Shown: piece after piece, positions 41,924-52,479 of the stretch
Numbering within the stretch: position 1 is the stretch's first letter
Layout: every line of letters starts with the position of its first letter
From: Erwinia aphidicola
GTDB lineage: Bacteria > Pseudomonadota > Gammaproteobacteria > Enterobacterales > Enterobacteriaceae
Assembly: GCF_024169515.1 (NCBI RefSeq)
Contig: NZ_JAMKCQ010000001.1
Location: forward strand, 2,604,001-2,668,000
Reading direction: 5' to 3'
Length of the DNA stretch: 64,000 nucleotides
Notes under the pieces: model-generated
Told to the model about the DNA's origin: nothing
What the model saw: only the letters and a program-made list of their open reading frames with translations
The model's database searches: none
Position numbers and translations under genes: made by a program

Positions 41924-42774
41924 CGTTATTTAGCCTGTTGCTGGTTCTCGGATGGGAACGCTTGTTTAAAATGGGGGAGCACTGGCAGCTTGACCACCAC
42001 CTGATGCCGCTGTTCCGCGGTCGTCAGCGTTTTTCGCTAATGCGCACGCTGCTGATGATGCTGCTGGCAATGGCGGTGGTTGCCCTGTGCCTGCTGGCGC
42101 TGAACGGGCTATTTTTTGGCGTACCGAAGCTGCTGTTCTGGATTTTAGTCGGGCTGCTGTGCATCGGGGCGGGGTCGGTGCGCCTGCACTATCACGCCTA
42201 TTTGCAGGCGGCCAGCCATAACGATGCCGACGCGCATAATGCGATGGTGGAGGAGCTGACGCTGATCCACGGCGTGCCGGGCGAATGTAACGAACGCGAA
42301 TTCCTCTGCGAACTGCAAAATGCGCTGCTGTGGATCAACTACCGCTTCTACCTCGCGCCGCTGTTCTGGTTTGTGGTGGGTGGCCCGTGGGGGCCGGCGC
42401 TGCTGGTGGGTTACGCTTTCCTGCGCGCCTGGCAGAGTTGGCTGGCGCGCAGGCAGGATGCGCTGGCGCGTGCGCAGTCGGGCGTGGATGCCATTCTGCA
42501 CTGGGTGGACTGGATCCCGGTTCGGCTGGTGGGCGTGGCCTATGCGCTGCTGGGTCACGGTGAGCGCGCACTGCCCGCCTGGTTCGCCTCCCTGGGCGAC
42601 CGTCATACGCCGCAGTATCAGGTGCTGACCCGCCTGGCGCAGTATTCGCTGGCGCGCGATCCGCACCTTGATAAGGTAGAGACCCCGCGCGTGGCGGTGG
42701 CACTGGCGAAAAAGGTGTCGCTGGTGCTGGTGGTAGTAGTTGCGTTACTGACTATTTACGGCACGCTGGTGTAA
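41920..42774 (+). CDS. ampE: AmpE, inner-membrane protein
   Basis: Membrane protein of 284 residues (same as E. coli) with about four hydrophobic segments (for example [23 protein letters not shown] and [14 protein letters not shown]). Proposed role as a beta-lactam sensor; biochemical function unproven. It overlaps ampD by 4 nt. Its 3' end overlaps the convergent GH43 gene by 30 nt. Confidence 0.95.
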   Translation: MTLFSLLLVLGWERLFKMGEHWQLDHHLMPLFRGRQRFSLMRTLLMMLLAMAVVALCLLALNGLFFGVPKLLFWILVGLLCIGAGSVRLHYHAYLQAASHNDADAHNAMVEELTLIHGVPGECNEREFLCELQNALLWINYRFYLAPLFWFVVGGPWGPALLVGYAFLRAWQSWLARRQDALARAQSGVDAILHWVDWIPVRLVGVAYALLGHGERALPAWFASLGDRHTPQYQVLTRLAQYSLARDPHLDKVETPRVAVALAKKVSLVLVVVVALLTIYGTLV

Positions 42775-43719
42775 CACCGTGTCGGCCGGTGGTGTGCCAA
42801 ACTGCGGCATGCCATCGGCGCCCCAGCTGAAGGTTTTGATGCGCGTATGGCGGTTAGGGTCATACAGCGGGTCCCCCTCAATTTCCGTGTAATTGCGCGC
42901 GTGATAAACCAGCACATCCTCGCCATTTTCCCCCTGCGTAAAGCTGTTATGCCCCGGGCCATACTGACGGTTCTCCCAGCTGGTGGTGAACACCGGTGCG
43001 GCGGATTTTTGCCAGTTAGCCGCTTCCAGCGGATCGGCATCCGCGTCAATCCACAGCAGCCCCATGCAGTAGTTCTCATCGGTAGCGCTGGAAGAGTAGC
43101 TGACAAACAGCCGCTGGCCATGGCGAATAGCCGCGGGCCCCTCATTGACGCTGAACCCCGCGCACTCCCACTCATACTGCGGGCGGCTGATCATCACCGT
43201 CGGGCCGCTGAGCTGCCACGGCGTCGCCAGCTCACTGAGATAGAGGTTGGAGTTGCCGGGGATCGCCGGATCTTTCTGCGCCCACAAATACCAGTGTTTG
43301 CCCTGATGTATGAAGTGGGTGGCATCCAGCGCGAAGCTGTCGATGGGGGTAACGACCTGGCCGCGCTCCTGCCAGCTTCCACTCTGGGGATCGGCATCAT
43401 CGCAGGTAAGGGCAAACATGCGGTGCTGGAACAGGCCGTTTTTAATCTCCTTTGACGGCGCGGCGGCAAAATAGATCACCCACTGCCCGTCAATATGGTG
43501 CAGCTCCGGCGCCCAGATCAGTGCGCTCAGCGGGCCGCGATCGGGTTTACGCCACACGACGGTCGCCGGGGCATCTGCCAGTTGGGCCAGCGTCTCAGCA
43601 CGGCGGATCTCCAGCCGATCATATTCGGGTACGGAGGCAATAAACCAGTAGCTGTCCTGATGGCGCAGGATGAACGGGTCGGCGCGTTGTTCAATTAATG
43701 GATTAGGCCAGTGGCTCAT
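42745..43719 (-). CDS. GH43-family glycoside hydrolase
   Basis: Five-bladed beta-propeller glycosidase of 324 residues, probably an intracellular alpha-L-arabinofuranosidase or xylosidase. No signal peptide. GH43 catalytic triad visible: Asp base in [11 protein letters not shown] (about residue 13), pKa-modulating Asp in [13 protein letters not shown], and Glu acid in [13 protein letters not shown]. It overlaps the start of the upstream sugar transporter's coding end by 17 nt, forming a two-gene uptake-and-cleavage operon. This operon is inserted between ampE and aroP, adjacent in E. coli. Confidence 0.9.
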   Translation of the reverse strand: MSHWPNPLIEQRADPFILRHQDSYWFIASVPEYDRLEIRRAETLAQLADAPATVVWRKPDRGPLSALIWAPELHHIDGQWVIYFAAAPSKEIKNGLFQHRMFALTCDDADPQSGSWQERGQVVTPIDSFALDATHFIHQGKHWYLWAQKDPAIPGNSNLYLSELATPWQLSGPTVMISRPQYEWECAGFSVNEGPAAIRHGQRLFVSYSSSATDENYCMGLLWIDADADPLEAANWQKSAAPVFTTSWENRQYGPGHNSFTQGENGEDVLVYHARNYTEIEGDPLYDPNRHTRIKTFSWGADGMPQFGTPPADTVLHQRAVNSQ

Positions 43720-45130
43720 CGGCGGCTCCTTTAAGTTTGGTTTTCAGCGGTTTGCTGTGGTGATAGTCATTGAGTTCCTGGTAATTGACCCGGCGCTGTT
43801 CCAGCTCCCGCTGGATCTGCTGCATCAGCGTGCGGTCCACCTTCAGCAGGCGCACTACGCCCGCAGTAATCAGATAGCCCACGCCGGGGATCACGGTGAA
43901 CAGCAGCACAATACCGTTCAGCGCCGCCGGGCTTTGCTGCTTAGCACCCGCGTCGTAGCCGTACCATGACAGCAGGAAACCGACCATCGCTCCGGCAACC
44001 GCCAGCCCGACTTTGAGGAAGAACAGGTTGCCGGAGAAGCTAATCCCGGTTATGCGCTTGCCGGTTTTCCACTCGCCGTAGTCATCCACGTCTGCCATCA
44101 GCGACCAGTGCAGCGGTGATGGGATCTGATGCAGAATATTCAGCAGGAAGTACATCACCAGCACCAGTACGGTGGCCTGCGGGTTAAGGAAGTAAAAGCC
44201 GCTGGAGAAGATCGCCAGCGCGATGTTGGTCCAGAAAAACACCTTCAGTTTGCACCAGCGGTCGGTCAGCACTTTCGCCAGCGTACTGCCGAGCATCATG
44301 CCCACTACGCCAAGGCTGATAAACAGCGTGGCGAAGTGGGTCGACTGCTGCATCACCCAGGTGACGTAATACATGGTGGCCGCCATGCGGATAAAGCCAG
44401 GGCAGACGTTGCACAGCGTCAGCAGCAGGATGCGCACCCACTGATCGTTTTTCCACACGTCGCGCAGGTCGGCTTTCAGATCGTCATTGCTCGGCACCGC
44501 CGGTCGGATACGTTCGCGCACCGTAGCGAAGCAGAACAGGAACATCAGCAGCGCCACCAGGGCCATCACGCCCATCGCCATCTGGTAGCCGCGCGCTTTA
44601 TCTGCGCCGCCGAACCACTCCGCCAGCGGCAGCAGCGTCAGTGACAGGATCAGGGTGGCAATCCCCACCATGACAAAGCGGTAAGACTGGCAGGAGACGC
44701 GTTCCCCCGGGTCATTGGTGATCACTCCACCGAGCGAGCAGTAGGGAATATTGATGGCGGTATAGGTGAGCGACATCAGGAAATAGGTGACAAACGCCCA
44801 GATGACTTTGCTCTGGTAGCTCCAGTCCGGGGTGGTGAACATCAGCACGCTAAACAGGACATAGGGCAGGGAGATCCACAGCAGCCACGGGCGAAAGCGC
44901 CCCCAGCGGCTCTGAGTACGGTCGGCAATCGCGCCCATAATCGGGTCGGTTACCGCATCCAGCACCCTGACCGACAGCAGTAAAATGCCCACCAGCGCCG
45001 GAGCCAGGCCAAAGACATCGGTGTAGAAATAGTTAAGAAAAAGCATAATGGCGCCGCCGATCATATTGCACCCGGCATCGCCCATTCCGTAGCCAATCTT
45101 CTCTCTGACAGAGAGTGCTGTGCCCTTCAT
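43703..45130 (-). CDS. GPH-family sugar:cation symporter
   Basis: MFS-type glycoside-pentoside-hexuronide transporter of 475 residues with about 12 transmembrane segments. Family features: [29 protein letters not shown] at the N terminus, the cytoplasmic loop motif [28 protein letters not shown], and [16 protein letters not shown]. Likely imports oligosaccharides (for example arabino- or xylo-oligosaccharides) for the GH43 enzyme encoded downstream; substrate is inferred from the neighbour. Confidence 0.92.
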   Translation of the reverse strand: MKGTALSVREKIGYGMGDAGCNMIGGAIMLFLNYFYTDVFGLAPALVGILLLSVRVLDAVTDPIMGAIADRTQSRWGRFRPWLLWISLPYVLFSVLMFTTPDWSYQSKVIWAFVTYFLMSLTYTAINIPYCSLGGVITNDPGERVSCQSYRFVMVGIATLILSLTLLPLAEWFGGADKARGYQMAMGVMALVALLMFLFCFATVRERIRPAVPSNDDLKADLRDVWKNDQWVRILLLTLCNVCPGFIRMAATMYYVTWVMQQSTHFATLFISLGVVGMMLGSTLAKVLTDRWCKLKVFFWTNIALAIFSSGFYFLNPQATVLVLVMYFLLNILHQIPSPLHWSLMADVDDYGEWKTGKRITGISFSGNLFFLKVGLAVAGAMVGFLLSWYGYDAGAKQQSPAALNGIVLLFTVIPGVGYLITAGVVRLLKVDRTLMQQIQRELEQRRVNYQELNDYHHSKPLKTKLKGAADEPLA

Positions 45131-45300
45131 GGATAATTCTCCCGCTTGTCGTTAGTGCTCGAGAGTATTCACGCTTAACGTACGGCGTGCGCAGGTGTAA
45201 AACGTTGCAGAGATGGACAAAACGCCTGGGAGGGGGAAAGTGTGAGGCAGATAACAATTCGGCCAGCGGGTGCTGGCCGAATCAAAAGCGCGAGTAATGT

Positions 45301-46656
45301 TTACGCGCGCTGTGCGCGGTTCTTCACCCAGTAGCCGACGCCGAGGATAGCCACCCAGACCGGGATCAGCCACACCGAGATCGCCATACCCGGGGTCATG
45401 GCCATCAGCACCAGAATACCGGCAAGGAACAGCAGGCAGATCCAGTTGCCCAGTGGGTAAAGCAGCGCCGGGAAGCGGGTTTTTACCCCCTGCTGGTCTT
45501 TCTTACGGCGAAACTTCATGTGCGCCAGGCTGATCATCGCCCAGTTAATCACCAGTGCAGAAACCACCAGCGCCATCAGCAGGCCAAAGGCCTCGCCCGG
45601 CATCAGATAGTTGAGCAGTACGCACAGGCCGGTGGCTAGCGCAGAGAACAGGATTGAGATCACCGGCACGCCACGGCTGTCGACTTTCAGCAGCGCTTTC
45701 GGGGCATTGCCCTGCTGCGCCAGGCCGAACAGCATGCGGCTGTTACAGTAAACGCAGCTGTTGTACACCGACAGGGCAGCGGTGAGGATCACCACATTGA
45801 GCGCATTGGCTACCAGCGCATCGCCCAGCTCGTGGAAGATCAGTACAAACGGGCTGGTGTCAGCGGTGACGCGGGTCCAGGGCAGCAGAGAAAGCAGCAC
45901 CGCCAGCGAGCCGATATAGAAGATCAAAATGCGGTAGATCACCTGATTGGTGGCTTTTGGAATGCTGGTTTCCGGGTTATCAGCTTCTGCTGCCGTAATG
46001 CCAACCAGTTCCAGACCGCCGAAGGAGAACATGATAATCGCCATCATCATAATCAGCCCGGTGAAACCGTGCGGCAGGAAGCCACCCTGTTGCCACAGGT
46101 TGCGCACCGTGGCTTGCGGACCGGCGGTGTCGCTGAACAGCAGCCATGCGCCGAACAGGATCATGGCGACAACGGCCACCACTTTGACAATCGCGAACCA
46201 GAACTCCATCTCACCGAACACTTTGACGTTCGTCAGGTTGATGGCGTTGATAAGGATAAAGAACACTGCAGCCGACATCCACGTCGGGATATCCGGATAC
46301 CAGAACTGGATGTATTTGCCGACGGCGGTCAGTTCCGCCATCGCCACCAGCACATACAGCACCCAGTAGTTCCAGCCAGAGGCGAAACCGGCGAAATTAC
46401 CCCAGTATTTATAAGCGAAGTGGCTGAAGCTACCTGCAACAGGTTCTTCCACTACCATTTCGCCCAACTGGCGCATAATCAGGAAGGCGATAAAACCCGC
46501 GATAGCGTAGCCGAGAATAACCCCCGGACCCGCAGATTGAATAACCGATGCACTACCCAGAAACAGGCCGGTGCCGACGGCGCCGCCTAATGCAATCAGC
46601 TGAATGTGACGGTTTTTTAACCCGCGCTTCAGCGTTTCGCCCTGCTGTTGTTCCAT
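45301..46656 (-). CDS. aroP: AroP, aromatic amino acid permease
   Basis: APC-family proton symporter for Phe, Tyr and Trp, 451 residues with 12 transmembrane segments. Typical signatures: LKRGLKNRHIQLIALGGAVGTGLFLGS and the FSFGGLELVGITAAEADNPETSIPKA loop. Very close to E. coli AroP and divergent from pdhR as in E. coli. The related pheP is less likely because of this conserved position. Confidence 0.95.
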   Translation of the reverse strand: MEQQQGETLKRGLKNRHIQLIALGGAVGTGLFLGSASVIQSAGPGVILGYAIAGFIAFLIMRQLGEMVVEEPVAGSFSHFAYKYWGNFAGFASGWNYWVLYVLVAMAELTAVGKYIQFWYPDIPTWMSAAVFFILINAINLTNVKVFGEMEFWFAIVKVVAVVAMILFGAWLLFSDTAGPQATVRNLWQQGGFLPHGFTGLIMMMAIIMFSFGGLELVGITAAEADNPETSIPKATNQVIYRILIFYIGSLAVLLSLLPWTRVTADTSPFVLIFHELGDALVANALNVVILTAALSVYNSCVYCNSRMLFGLAQQGNAPKALLKVDSRGVPVISILFSALATGLCVLLNYLMPGEAFGLLMALVVSALVINWAMISLAHMKFRRKKDQQGVKTRFPALLYPLGNWICLLFLAGILVLMAMTPGMAISVWLIPVWVAILGVGYWVKNRAQRA

Positions 46657-46685
46657 AGAGACCTCGTTCTTATAATTCTTGAAAA

Positions 46686-46703
46686 TGTATTAAAATCTTT
46701 ACG
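46686..46703 (-). promoter_or_regulatory. Putative TyrR box upstream of aroP
   Basis: TGTATT-N6-TTTACG resembles the TyrR consensus TGTAAA-N6-TTTACA (9 of 12 positions) and lies 30-47 nt upstream of the aroP ATG. aroP is TyrR-repressed in E. coli. Confidence 0.45.
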
Positions 46704-47082
46704 CTGTGGTGTAAGCGAAAATAGGGCAAAACCTATCCTGGCGAAGAGAATAGTGTTAAGTGCCCCCTAATGCACTCGCTTTTGCTTTCCGTGCGAAAGA
46801 ATGCCCAAAAAATCAACGTTCGCTCTCACTTTTCACATTCCATTATTTGGCATAAACCGGAGCGAATGACGAATAACATTCTCTTATAGTGCTTTCAGAT
46901 TTTATCTACTAAGCCGCTGCCGCCTTTCGAAAAAGTGACCAAATTTAACATTTGCCGCGCTGCTTCAGGTGGGGAATACGGGGGCCTGTTGCCTGATGAG
47001 GAACGAGACGACGGTCTGCTTTCAGTCGGTTGCCATATGGACATCAGGTGAATACTTTGTTACTTTACGGGCTCCTTTTGGA
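46704..47082. other. aroP-pdhR divergent intergenic region
   Basis: About 380 nt without a gene. It must carry the aroP and pdh promoters. No further clear operator was recognised apart from the TyrR-like and PdhR sites listed separately. Confidence 0.5.
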
Positions 47083-47099
47083 AATTGGTATTACCAATT
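47083..47099 (+). promoter_or_regulatory. PdhR operator
   Basis: AATTGGTATTACCAATT is an exact 17-bp match to the PdhR box (AATTGGTnnnACCAATT), 30 nt upstream of the pdhR ATG. PdhR represses pdhR-aceEF-lpd and is released by pyruvate. Confidence 0.93.
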
Positions 47100-47128
47100 T
47101 ACTTTGGCAAATCGTAGAAGAAGGGATA

Positions 47129-47893
47129 ATGGCATACAGTAAGATCCGCCAACCAAAGCTCTCTGATGCCATCGAGCAACAGCTCGAGTCCCTGATTATG
47201 GAAGGGACACTGCGTCCCGGAGAGAAACTGCTGCCCGAGCGTGAGCTGGCCGTGCAGTTTGATGTCTCCCGTCCCTCCCTGCGTGAAGCTATCCAGCGTC
47301 TGGAAGCCAAAGGGTTGCTGCTGCGCCGTCAGGGCGGGGGCACCTTCGTCCAGAACAGCCTGTGGAAAAGCCTGAGCGACCCGCTCGTTGAATTACTTGC
47401 CGGCCATCCTGAATCCCAGTTCGACCTGCTGGAAACGCGTCACGCGCTGGAAGGGATTGCCGCCTATTACGCCGCACTGCGCGGCACTGACGAAGACCTG
47501 GTGCGCATCCGCGACTGCCACGTGCAGATCCAGACCGCCCAGCAGAGCGGCGACCTGGACGCTGAAGCCAATGCGGTGATGCAATATCAGATTGCTGTCA
47601 CAGAAGCCGCCCATAATGTCGTGCTTTTGCATCTATTACGCAGCATGGGGCCGATGCTGCAACAGAACGTCAGACAGAACTTCGAAATGCTTTACTTGCG
47701 CCGTGAAATACTGGCGCAGGTGAGTGAACACCGCGCCAGTATTTTTGAGGCGATTGTGGCACGCGAGCCGGAACAGGCGCGCGAAGCTTCACACCGCCAT
47801 CTGGCGTTTATCGAGGAAATATTGCTGGACAGGAGTCGGGAGCAAAGTCGTAGAGAGCGCTCCTTGCGACGTTTACAGCAACGTAAGGACTAA
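47129..47893 (+). CDS. pdhR: PdhR, pyruvate-responsive GntR/FadR-type repressor
   Basis: Represses the pyruvate dehydrogenase operon. I take the ATG at 47129 ([18 protein letters not shown]), giving 254 residues as in E. coli; the longer upstream frame runs through the operator. GntR helix-turn-helix in about 10-75 ([31 protein letters not shown]) and FCD effector domain (about 95-225). It is autoregulated through the operator just upstream. Confidence 0.97.
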   Translation: MAYSKIRQPKLSDAIEQQLESLIMEGTLRPGEKLLPERELAVQFDVSRPSLREAIQRLEAKGLLLRRQGGGTFVQNSLWKSLSDPLVELLAGHPESQFDLLETRHALEGIAAYYAALRGTDEDLVRIRDCHVQIQTAQQSGDLDAEANAVMQYQIAVTEAAHNVVLLHLLRSMGPMLQQNVRQNFEMLYLRREILAQVSEHRASIFEAIVAREPEQAREASHRHLAFIEEILLDRSREQSRRERSLRRLQQRKD

Positions 47894-47939
47894 CGCGTAA
47901 AAATAACGCGGCAGATACCGATAAAGGTATAAACGACGG

Positions 47940-47987
47940 GCCTGTCTCTCTGTGTTTTGCAATGAGTCAGAGGACAGAGAGACAGGC
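47940..47987 (+). other. Large stem-loop in the pdhR-aceE intergenic region
   Basis: A perfect 14-bp inverted repeat GCCTGTCTCTCTGT (47940-47953) and ACAGAGAGACAGGC (47974-47987) with a 20-nt loop lies 46 nt upstream of the aceE ATG. No T-tract follows, so it is not an intrinsic terminator; an mRNA processing or stability element is plausible. Confidence 0.8.
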
Positions 47988-48032
47988 TCCAGACAATTCA
48001 ACGTAATTAGACACAGATAAGGAATACCCCCC

Positions 48033-50696
48033 ATGTCAGAACGTTTAAACAATGACGTGGATCCGATCGAAACTCGCGACTGGCTAGAAGCGATCGAATC
48101 GGTCATCCGTGAAGAAGGTGTTGAGCGCGCACAGTACCTTATCGACCAGGTCCTGAGCGAAGCACGTAAAGGCGGCGTTAAAGTGGCAGCCGGTGCTGGA
48201 GCCAATAACTACGTCAACTCTATTGCTGTTGAAGATGAGCCGGAATACCCGGGCAACACCTCTTTAGAGCGCCGTATCCGTTCCGCGATTCGCTGGAACG
48301 CCATCATGACCGTGCTGCGTGCTTCCAAGAAAGATCTGGAACTGGGTGGCCATATGTCCTCCTTCCAGTCTTCCGCAACCGTGTATGAAGTGTGCTTTAA
48401 CCACTTCTTCCGCGCGCGTACCGAAAAAGACGGCGGCGATCTGGTTTACTTCCAGGGCCACATCTCTCCAGGCGTTTACGCACGTGCGTTCCTTGAAGGT
48501 CGCCTGACCGAAGAGCAGATGAACAACTTCCGTCAGGAAGTGCATGGTAAAGGCCTCTCCTCTTACCCGCACCCGAAACTGATGCCTGACTTCTGGCAGT
48601 TCCCGACCGTTTCCATGGGCCTGGGTCCACTGGGTGCGATCTACCAGGCGAAGTTCCTGAAATATCTGGAACACCGCGGCCTGAAAGATACCTCTCAGCA
48701 GACCGTTTACGCCTTCCTCGGTGACGGTGAGATGGATGAGCCGGAATCCAAAGGTGCGATCACCATCGCCACCCGTGAAAAACTGGATAACCTGGTCTTC
48801 ATCATCAACTGTAACCTGCAGCGCCTGGATGGCCCGGTCACCGGTAACGGCAAGATCATCAACGAACTGGACGGCATCTTCGGTGGCGCCGGCTGGGAAG
48901 TGATCAAAGTGATCTGGGGCGATCGTTGGGATGCGCTGCTGCGTAAAGATACCAGCGGTAAACTGGTCCAGCTGATGAACGAAACCGTTGACGGTGACTA
49001 CCAGACCTTCAAATCGAAAAACGGCGCTTACGTGCGTGAGCACTTCTTCGGTAAATATCCGGAAACCGCAGAGCTGGTGAAAGATATGACCGACGACGAG
49101 ATCTGGTCACTGAACCGTGGCGGCCACGATCCGAAGAAAGTCTATGCCGCGCTGAAAAAAGCGCAGGATACCAAAGGCAAACCTGTGGTGATCCTGGCTC
49201 ATACCGTTAAAGGTTACGGTATGGGTGAGACTGCGGAAGGCAAAAACATCGCGCACCAGGTTAAGAAGATGAACCACGAAGGCGTGCGTTACATCCGCGA
49301 CCGCTTCAACGTGCCAGTCAGCGATGAAGAGATCGAAAACCTGCCTTACGTGACCTTCGCTGAAGGCTCGGAAGAGCACACTTACCTGCACGGCCAGCGT
49401 CAGAAGCTGGGTGGCTACCTGCCAACCCGCGAAGCAAAATTCAGCGAGAAGCTGGAAATGCCTGCGCTGGAAGATTTCCGTCAGCTGCTGGATGAGCAGA
49501 ACAAAGAGATCTCCACCACTATCGCCTTCGTGCGTGCCCTGAACGTGATGCTGAAGAACCCGTCGATCAAAGATCGCCTGGTGCCAATCATCGCCGATGA
49601 AGCGCGTACCTTCGGTATGGAAGGTCTGTTCCGTCAGATCGGTATCTACAGCCCGAACGGCCAGCAGTACACCCCGCAGGACCGTGAGCAGGTTGCATAC
49701 TATAAAGAAGACGAGAAAGGTCAGATCCTGCAGGAAGGCATTAACGAACTGGGTGCAGGCGCATCGTGGCTGGCGGCGGCAACGTCTTACAGCACCAACA
49801 ACCTGCCAATGATCCCGTTCTACATCTACTACTCCATGTTCGGTTTCCAGCGTATCGGCGACCTGTGCTGGGCAGCAGGTGACCAGCAGGCGCGTGGCTT
49901 CCTGGTGGGCGGTACTTCCGGTCGTACCACGCTGAACGGCGAAGGTCTGCAGCACGAAGATGGTCACAGCCACATTCAGTCGCTGACTATCCCGAACTGT
50001 ATCTCTTACGATCCAGCGTACGCCTATGAAGTCGCGGTCATCATGCATGACGGTCTGGTACGCATGTACGGTGACGCGCAGGAAAACGTCTACTACTACA
50101 TCACCACGCTGAACGAAAACTACCACATGCCAGCCATGCCGGCCGGTGCCGAAGAGGGTATCCGTAAAGGTATCTACAAACTCGACACCATCGCGGGTAG
50201 CAAAGGTAAAGTTCAGCTGCTGGGTTCAGGCTCTATCCTGCGTCACGTGCGTGAAGCGGCTGAGATCCTGGCGAAAGACTACGGTGTGGGTTCTGACGTC
50301 TACAGCGTGACCTCCTTCACCGAACTGGCCCGTGACGGTCAGGACTGTGAGCGCTGGAACATGCTGCACCCAACAGAAGAAGCACGCGTACCGTACATCG
50401 CTCAGGTGATGAACGATGCACCGGCCGTGGCGTCAACTGACTACATGAAACTGTTCGCCGAGCAGGTGCGCAGCTATGTGCCTGCCAGCGATTACCGCGT
50501 GCTGGGTACGGACGGCTTTGGTCGTTCAGACAGCCGTGAGAACCTGCGTCACCACTTCGAAGTGGACGCGTCTTACGTGGTCGTAGCGGCCCTGGGTGAA
50601 CTGGCTAAACGTGGCGAAATCGACAAGAAAGTGGTGGCAGATGCCATCGCCAAGTTCGAGATCGATGCAGATAAAGTTAACCCGCGTCTGGCATAA
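48033..50696 (+). CDS. aceE: AceE, pyruvate dehydrogenase E1
   Basis: Homodimeric thiamine-diphosphate E1 of the pyruvate dehydrogenase complex; decarboxylates pyruvate and acetylates the AceF lipoyl groups. The 887 residues equal E. coli. ThDP-binding motif [13 protein letters not shown] through [11 protein letters not shown] (about residues 230-265), and conserved active-site residues in the central domain ([16 protein letters not shown]). aceF begins 14 nt downstream. Confidence 0.99.
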   Translation: MSERLNNDVDPIETRDWLEAIESVIREEGVERAQYLIDQVLSEARKGGVKVAAGAGANNYVNSIAVEDEPEYPGNTSLERRIRSAIRWNAIMTVLRASKKDLELGGHMSSFQSSATVYEVCFNHFFRARTEKDGGDLVYFQGHISPGVYARAFLEGRLTEEQMNNFRQEVHGKGLSSYPHPKLMPDFWQFPTVSMGLGPLGAIYQAKFLKYLEHRGLKDTSQQTVYAFLGDGEMDEPESKGAITIATREKLDNLVFIINCNLQRLDGPVTGNGKIINELDGIFGGAGWEVIKVIWGDRWDALLRKDTSGKLVQLMNETVDGDYQTFKSKNGAYVREHFFGKYPETAELVKDMTDDEIWSLNRGGHDPKKVYAALKKAQDTKGKPVVILAHTVKGYGMGETAEGKNIAHQVKKMNHEGVRYIRDRFNVPVSDEEIENLPYVTFAEGSEEHTYLHGQRQKLGGYLPTREAKFSEKLEMPALEDFRQLLDEQNKEISTTIAFVRALNVMLKNPSIKDRLVPIIADEARTFGMEGLFRQIGIYSPNGQQYTPQDREQVAYYKEDEKGQILQEGINELGAGASWLAAATSYSTNNLPMIPFYIYYSMFGFQRIGDLCWAAGDQQARGFLVGGTSGRTTLNGEGLQHEDGHSHIQSLTIPNCISYDPAYAYEVAVIMHDGLVRMYGDAQENVYYYITTLNENYHMPAMPAGAEEGIRKGIYKLDTIAGSKGKVQLLGSGSILRHVREAAEILAKDYGVGSDVYSVTSFTELARDGQDCERWNMLHPTEEARVPYIAQVMNDAPAVASTDYMKLFAEQVRSYVPASDYRVLGTDGFGRSDSRENLRHHFEVDASYVVVAALGELAKRGEIDKKVVADAIAKFEIDADKVNPRLA

Positions 50697-50710
50697 GAGG
50701 TAAGAGAGTA

Positions 50711-52303
50711 ATGGCTATCGAAATTAATGTACCGGACATCGGCGCGGACGAAGTTGAAGTCACCGAGATCCTGGTCAAGGTTGGCGACAAGGTTGAAGTT
50801 GAGCAGTCGCTGATTGTCGTAGAAGGCGATAAAGCCTCTATGGAAGTCCCATCTCCGCAGGCTGGCGTGGTAAAAGAGATCAAAATCTCTACCGGCGACA
50901 AAGTTGAGACTGGCAAACTGATCATGATCTTCGAAGCGGAAGGCGGTGCTGCGGCACCGGCTCCGGCCGAAGAGAAGAAAGAAGAAGCGGCCCCGGCGGC
51001 TGCGCCTGCTGCGGCCAGCGGTGCAAAAGACGTTAACGTACCGGACATCGGCGGCGACGAAGTTGAAGTCACCGAGATCATGGTTAAAGTTGGCGACAAG
51101 GTTGAAGCTGAGCAGTCGATCCTCACCGTTGAAGGCGACAAAGCCTCAATGGAAGTTCCGGCGCCGTTCGCGGGTACCGTGAAAGAGATCAAAATTGCCA
51201 CCGGCGACAAAGTCAGCACCGGCTCTCTGGTGATGGTGTTCGAAGTGGAAGGCGCTGCTCCAGCCGCCGCCGCTCCGGCTGCCAAAACAGAAGATGCCCC
51301 AGCTGCGCCTAAGCAGGAAGAGAAAGCGGCCCCGGCTGCGGCGCCTGCTAAAGCGGAAGCGAAGTCTGATTTCGCAGAAAACGATGCCTACGTGCACGCC
51401 ACCCCGGTGATCCGCCGTCTGGCACGCGAATTCGGTGTAAACCTGGCGAAAGTCAAAGGCACCGGACGTAAAGGCCGTATTCTGAAAGAAGACGTGCAGA
51501 GCTACGTGAAAGACGCGGTGAAACGCGCTGAAGCTCCTGCTGCCGCTGGCGGCGGTCTGCCTGGCATGCTGCCATGGCCGAAAGTGGACTTCAGCAAGTT
51601 CGGCGAAATCGAAGAAGTCGAGCTGGGCCGCATCCAGAAAATTTCTGGTGCTAACCTGAGCCGCAACTGGGTGATGATCCCACACGTGACTCACTTCGAT
51701 AAAACCGACATCACCGAACTGGAAGCGTTCCGCAAGCAGCAGAACGCCGAAGCCGAGAAGCGCAAGCTGGACGTGAAGTTCACCCCGGTGGTGTTCATCA
51801 TGAAAGCAGTCGCGGCTGCGCTTGAGCAGATGCCTCGCTTCAACAGCTCGCTGTCTGAAGATGGTCAGAAACTGACGCTGAAAAAATACATCAACATCGG
51901 TGTGGCGGTTGATACGCCAAACGGTCTGGTGGTTCCGGTGTTCAAAGACGTGAACAAGAAAGGCATTACCGAGCTTTCGCGTGAACTGATGGCTATCTCC
52001 AAAAAAGCGCGTGATGGCAAGCTGACCGCGGGCGAAATGCAGGGCGGTTGCTTCACCATCTCCAGCCTGGGCGGTATCGGGACAACTCACTTCGCGCCAA
52101 TCGTTAACGCGCCGGAAGTGGCTATCCTGGGCGTTTCCAAGTCTGCGATGGAGCCGGTCTGGAACGGTAAAGAGTTCACGCCGCGTCTGATGATGCCGAT
52201 GTCGCTCTCCTTCGACCACCGCGTCATCGACGGTGCTGACGGTGCGCGTTTCATCACCATCATCAACAATGCACTGGCCGACATTCGCCGTCTGGTGATG
52301 TAA
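50711..52303 (+). CDS. aceF: AceF, pyruvate dehydrogenase E2 with two lipoyl domains
   Basis: Dihydrolipoyl acetyltransferase core of the complex. The 530 residues hold two lipoyl domains (about 1-75 and 104-177), each with the lipoylated Lys in [10 protein letters not shown], Ala/Pro-rich linkers, a peripheral subunit-binding domain ([35 protein letters not shown]) and a catalytic domain ending [14 protein letters not shown]. coli AceF has three lipoyl domains (630 residues), so one is absent here. The catalytic His and Asp (HRVIDG) are intact. Confidence 0.97.
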   Translation: MAIEINVPDIGADEVEVTEILVKVGDKVEVEQSLIVVEGDKASMEVPSPQAGVVKEIKISTGDKVETGKLIMIFEAEGGAAAPAPAEEKKEEAAPAAAPAAASGAKDVNVPDIGGDEVEVTEIMVKVGDKVEAEQSILTVEGDKASMEVPAPFAGTVKEIKIATGDKVSTGSLVMVFEVEGAAPAAAAPAAKTEDAPAAPKQEEKAAPAAAPAKAEAKSDFAENDAYVHATPVIRRLAREFGVNLAKVKGTGRKGRILKEDVQSYVKDAVKRAEAPAAAGGGLPGMLPWPKVDFSKFGEIEEVELGRIQKISGANLSRNWVMIPHVTHFDKTDITELEAFRKQQNAEAEKRKLDVKFTPVVFIMKAVAAALEQMPRFNSSLSEDGQKLTLKKYINIGVAVDTPNGLVVPVFKDVNKKGITELSRELMAISKKARDGKLTAGEMQGGCFTISSLGGIGTTHFAPIVNAPEVAILGVSKSAMEPVWNGKEFTPRLMMPMSLSFDHRVIDGADGARFITIINNALADIRRLVM

Positions 52304-52310
52304 CCCTTAA

Positions 52311-52334
52311 CAAGGCCGGCGAAAGCCGGCCTTG
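52311..52334 (+). terminator. Hairpin after aceF
   Basis: A perfect 10-bp stem CAAGGCCGGC / GCCGGCCTTG with GAAA loop starts 7 nt after the aceF stop. Only a short T content follows, so termination may be partial, allowing some read-through into lpd. Confidence 0.65.
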
Positions 52335-52368
52335 TCGTAAGATGTTGTAGTGATTCGTGGCACCGCGG

Positions 52369-52397
52369 TTTGCAGTTTATTAACAATTCTGTAAACT
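52369..52397 (+). promoter_or_regulatory. Candidate internal lpd promoter
   Basis: TTTGCA (52369-52374) and TAAACT (52392-52397) are spaced 17 nt in the aceF-lpd gap. In E. coli lpd has its own promoter here to supply the other 2-oxoacid complexes. Assigned by position and weak consensus match. Confidence 0.4.
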
Positions 52398-52479
52398 CTT
52401 GCGGTGAACGCGTCCCGGTGGAAGAAGGACGTTCAAATTCAAAGCCCTGACCCGCCGGACAATCAATTAAGAGGTCATG

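Noticed and set aside
49107..50126. Minus-strand 339-codon frame opposite aceE
   Set aside because: Shadow of the strongly conserved aceE; no ribosome site or known domain.
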